Source: an uncultured Anaerolineae bacterium
GTDB lineage: Bacteria > Chloroflexota > Anaerolineae > Anaerolineales > Villigracilaceae
NCBI GenBank assembly: GCA_903838415.1
Contig: CAILYI010000139.1
Location: 1-36,066 of the forward strand
Reading direction: 5' to 3'
Length of the DNA: 36,066 nucleotides
The notes under the pieces are model-generated. The model worked only from the letters and a program-made list of their open reading frames with translations. It was not told where the DNA came from and ran no database searches. Shown here one piece after another: positions 35,971 to 36,066 of the stretch (its first letter is position 1; each line of letters begins with the position of its first letter). Made by a program: the position numbers and the translations under genes.

Positions 35971-36066
35971 TGTAGTGGACCCCAAAAACTGGACGGTTTT
36001 TGGTCGATCCTAAGGGGTGGTCTGATCGGGTTGAGCTAACCGCCAGGCGATTTCAAACTCAACGGG
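35971..36066 (-). mobile_element. End of an IS3-like element, cut by the window
   Basis: The sequence beginning TGTAGTGGACCCCAAAAACT at 35971 has the TG start and C-rich form of IS3-family terminal inverted repeats. It is followed on the minus strand by the last 18 codons of a transposase. The remaining element lies beyond 36066. It appears to have inserted into the IS66-like transposase. Confidence 0.65.
36010..36066 (-). CDS. C-terminal end of an IS3-family transposase, partial
   Basis: Eighteen codons and a TAG stop run in from the right edge. They read PVEFEIAWRLAQPDQTTP, and PVEFE is a common ending of OrfB (rve integrase) proteins in IS3 elements. The stop lies 39 bases from the inverted repeat start at 35971, a normal distance. 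The 5' part lies outside the window. Confidence 0.6.
   Translation of the reverse strand, partial: PVEFEIAWRLAQPDQTTP

Noticed and set aside
1-36066. CRISPR array or defence island
   Set aside because: No spaced repeats with unique spacers, cas genes, restriction enzymes or toxin-antitoxin pairs were recognised; the only array (106-204) has near-identical spacers of ten bases.

Overview
The window looks like a piece of chromosome from a member of the Chloroflexota, probably Anaerolineae-like. This is an inference from gene style: TolB-propeller lipoproteins, a very large bacterial alpha-2-macroglobulin, a CDP-3,6-dideoxyhexose cluster and moderate-to-high GC. No 16S rRNA or other strict marker is present, so the placement is tentative. 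Both strands are used in short operons separated by clear hairpin terminators.

Layout. 1-454: gene-free edge with a 21-bp tandem repeat and a long imperfect inverted repeat. 455-3892 (minus): a pseudokinase-TM-TolB propeller protein, then a methyltransferase plus LmbE/PIG-L deacetylase pair. 4094-5534 (plus): hisS followed by tRNA-His(GTG), which has its own promoter inside the end of hisS and an intrinsic terminator. 5622-13103 (plus): a TolB-like lipoprotein and a 2032-residue alpha-2-macroglobulin with a thioester motif. 13120-16207 (plus): glgA, malQ and a 24-residue lysine-rich micropeptide, closed by a terminator. 16219-17178 (minus): an EamA-type exporter. 17357-17959 (plus): a Mn-type superoxide dismutase with a good promoter. 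18168-26271 (minus): a beta-glucan/cello-oligosaccharide cluster of cellobiose phosphorylase (GH94), an exported GH3 beta-glucosidase lipoprotein and a ~1158-residue GH94-related protein. 26534-28923 (minus): a second LmbE-type deacetylase and a REC-PAS-histidine kinase. 29183-34611 (plus): rfbF, an rfbG-like gene, a GT87-like membrane glycosyltransferase, rfbH and a sugar-nucleotide reductase/epimerase. 34637-36066 (minus): a decayed IS66-like transposase whose 5' part is cut off by the end of an IS3-like element that runs out of the window.

How the genes work together. RfbF, the RfbG-like protein and RfbH make the CDP-4-keto-3,6-dideoxyhexose precursor of a surface glycan. The last SDR protein probably does the final ketoreduction, and the GT87-like protein may transfer a sugar at the membrane. 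The GH3 lipoprotein would cut beta-glucans outside the cell and the GH94 enzyme would phosphorolyse cellobiose inside. glgA and malQ handle alpha-glucan storage. The most interesting items are the ~1158-residue GH94-related protein with an EWND signature in place of DWND, the pseudokinase-propeller fusion, the lysine-rich micropeptide, the histidine kinase with an altered H-box, and the 21-bp repeat array. I found no CRISPR array and no recognisable defence system.
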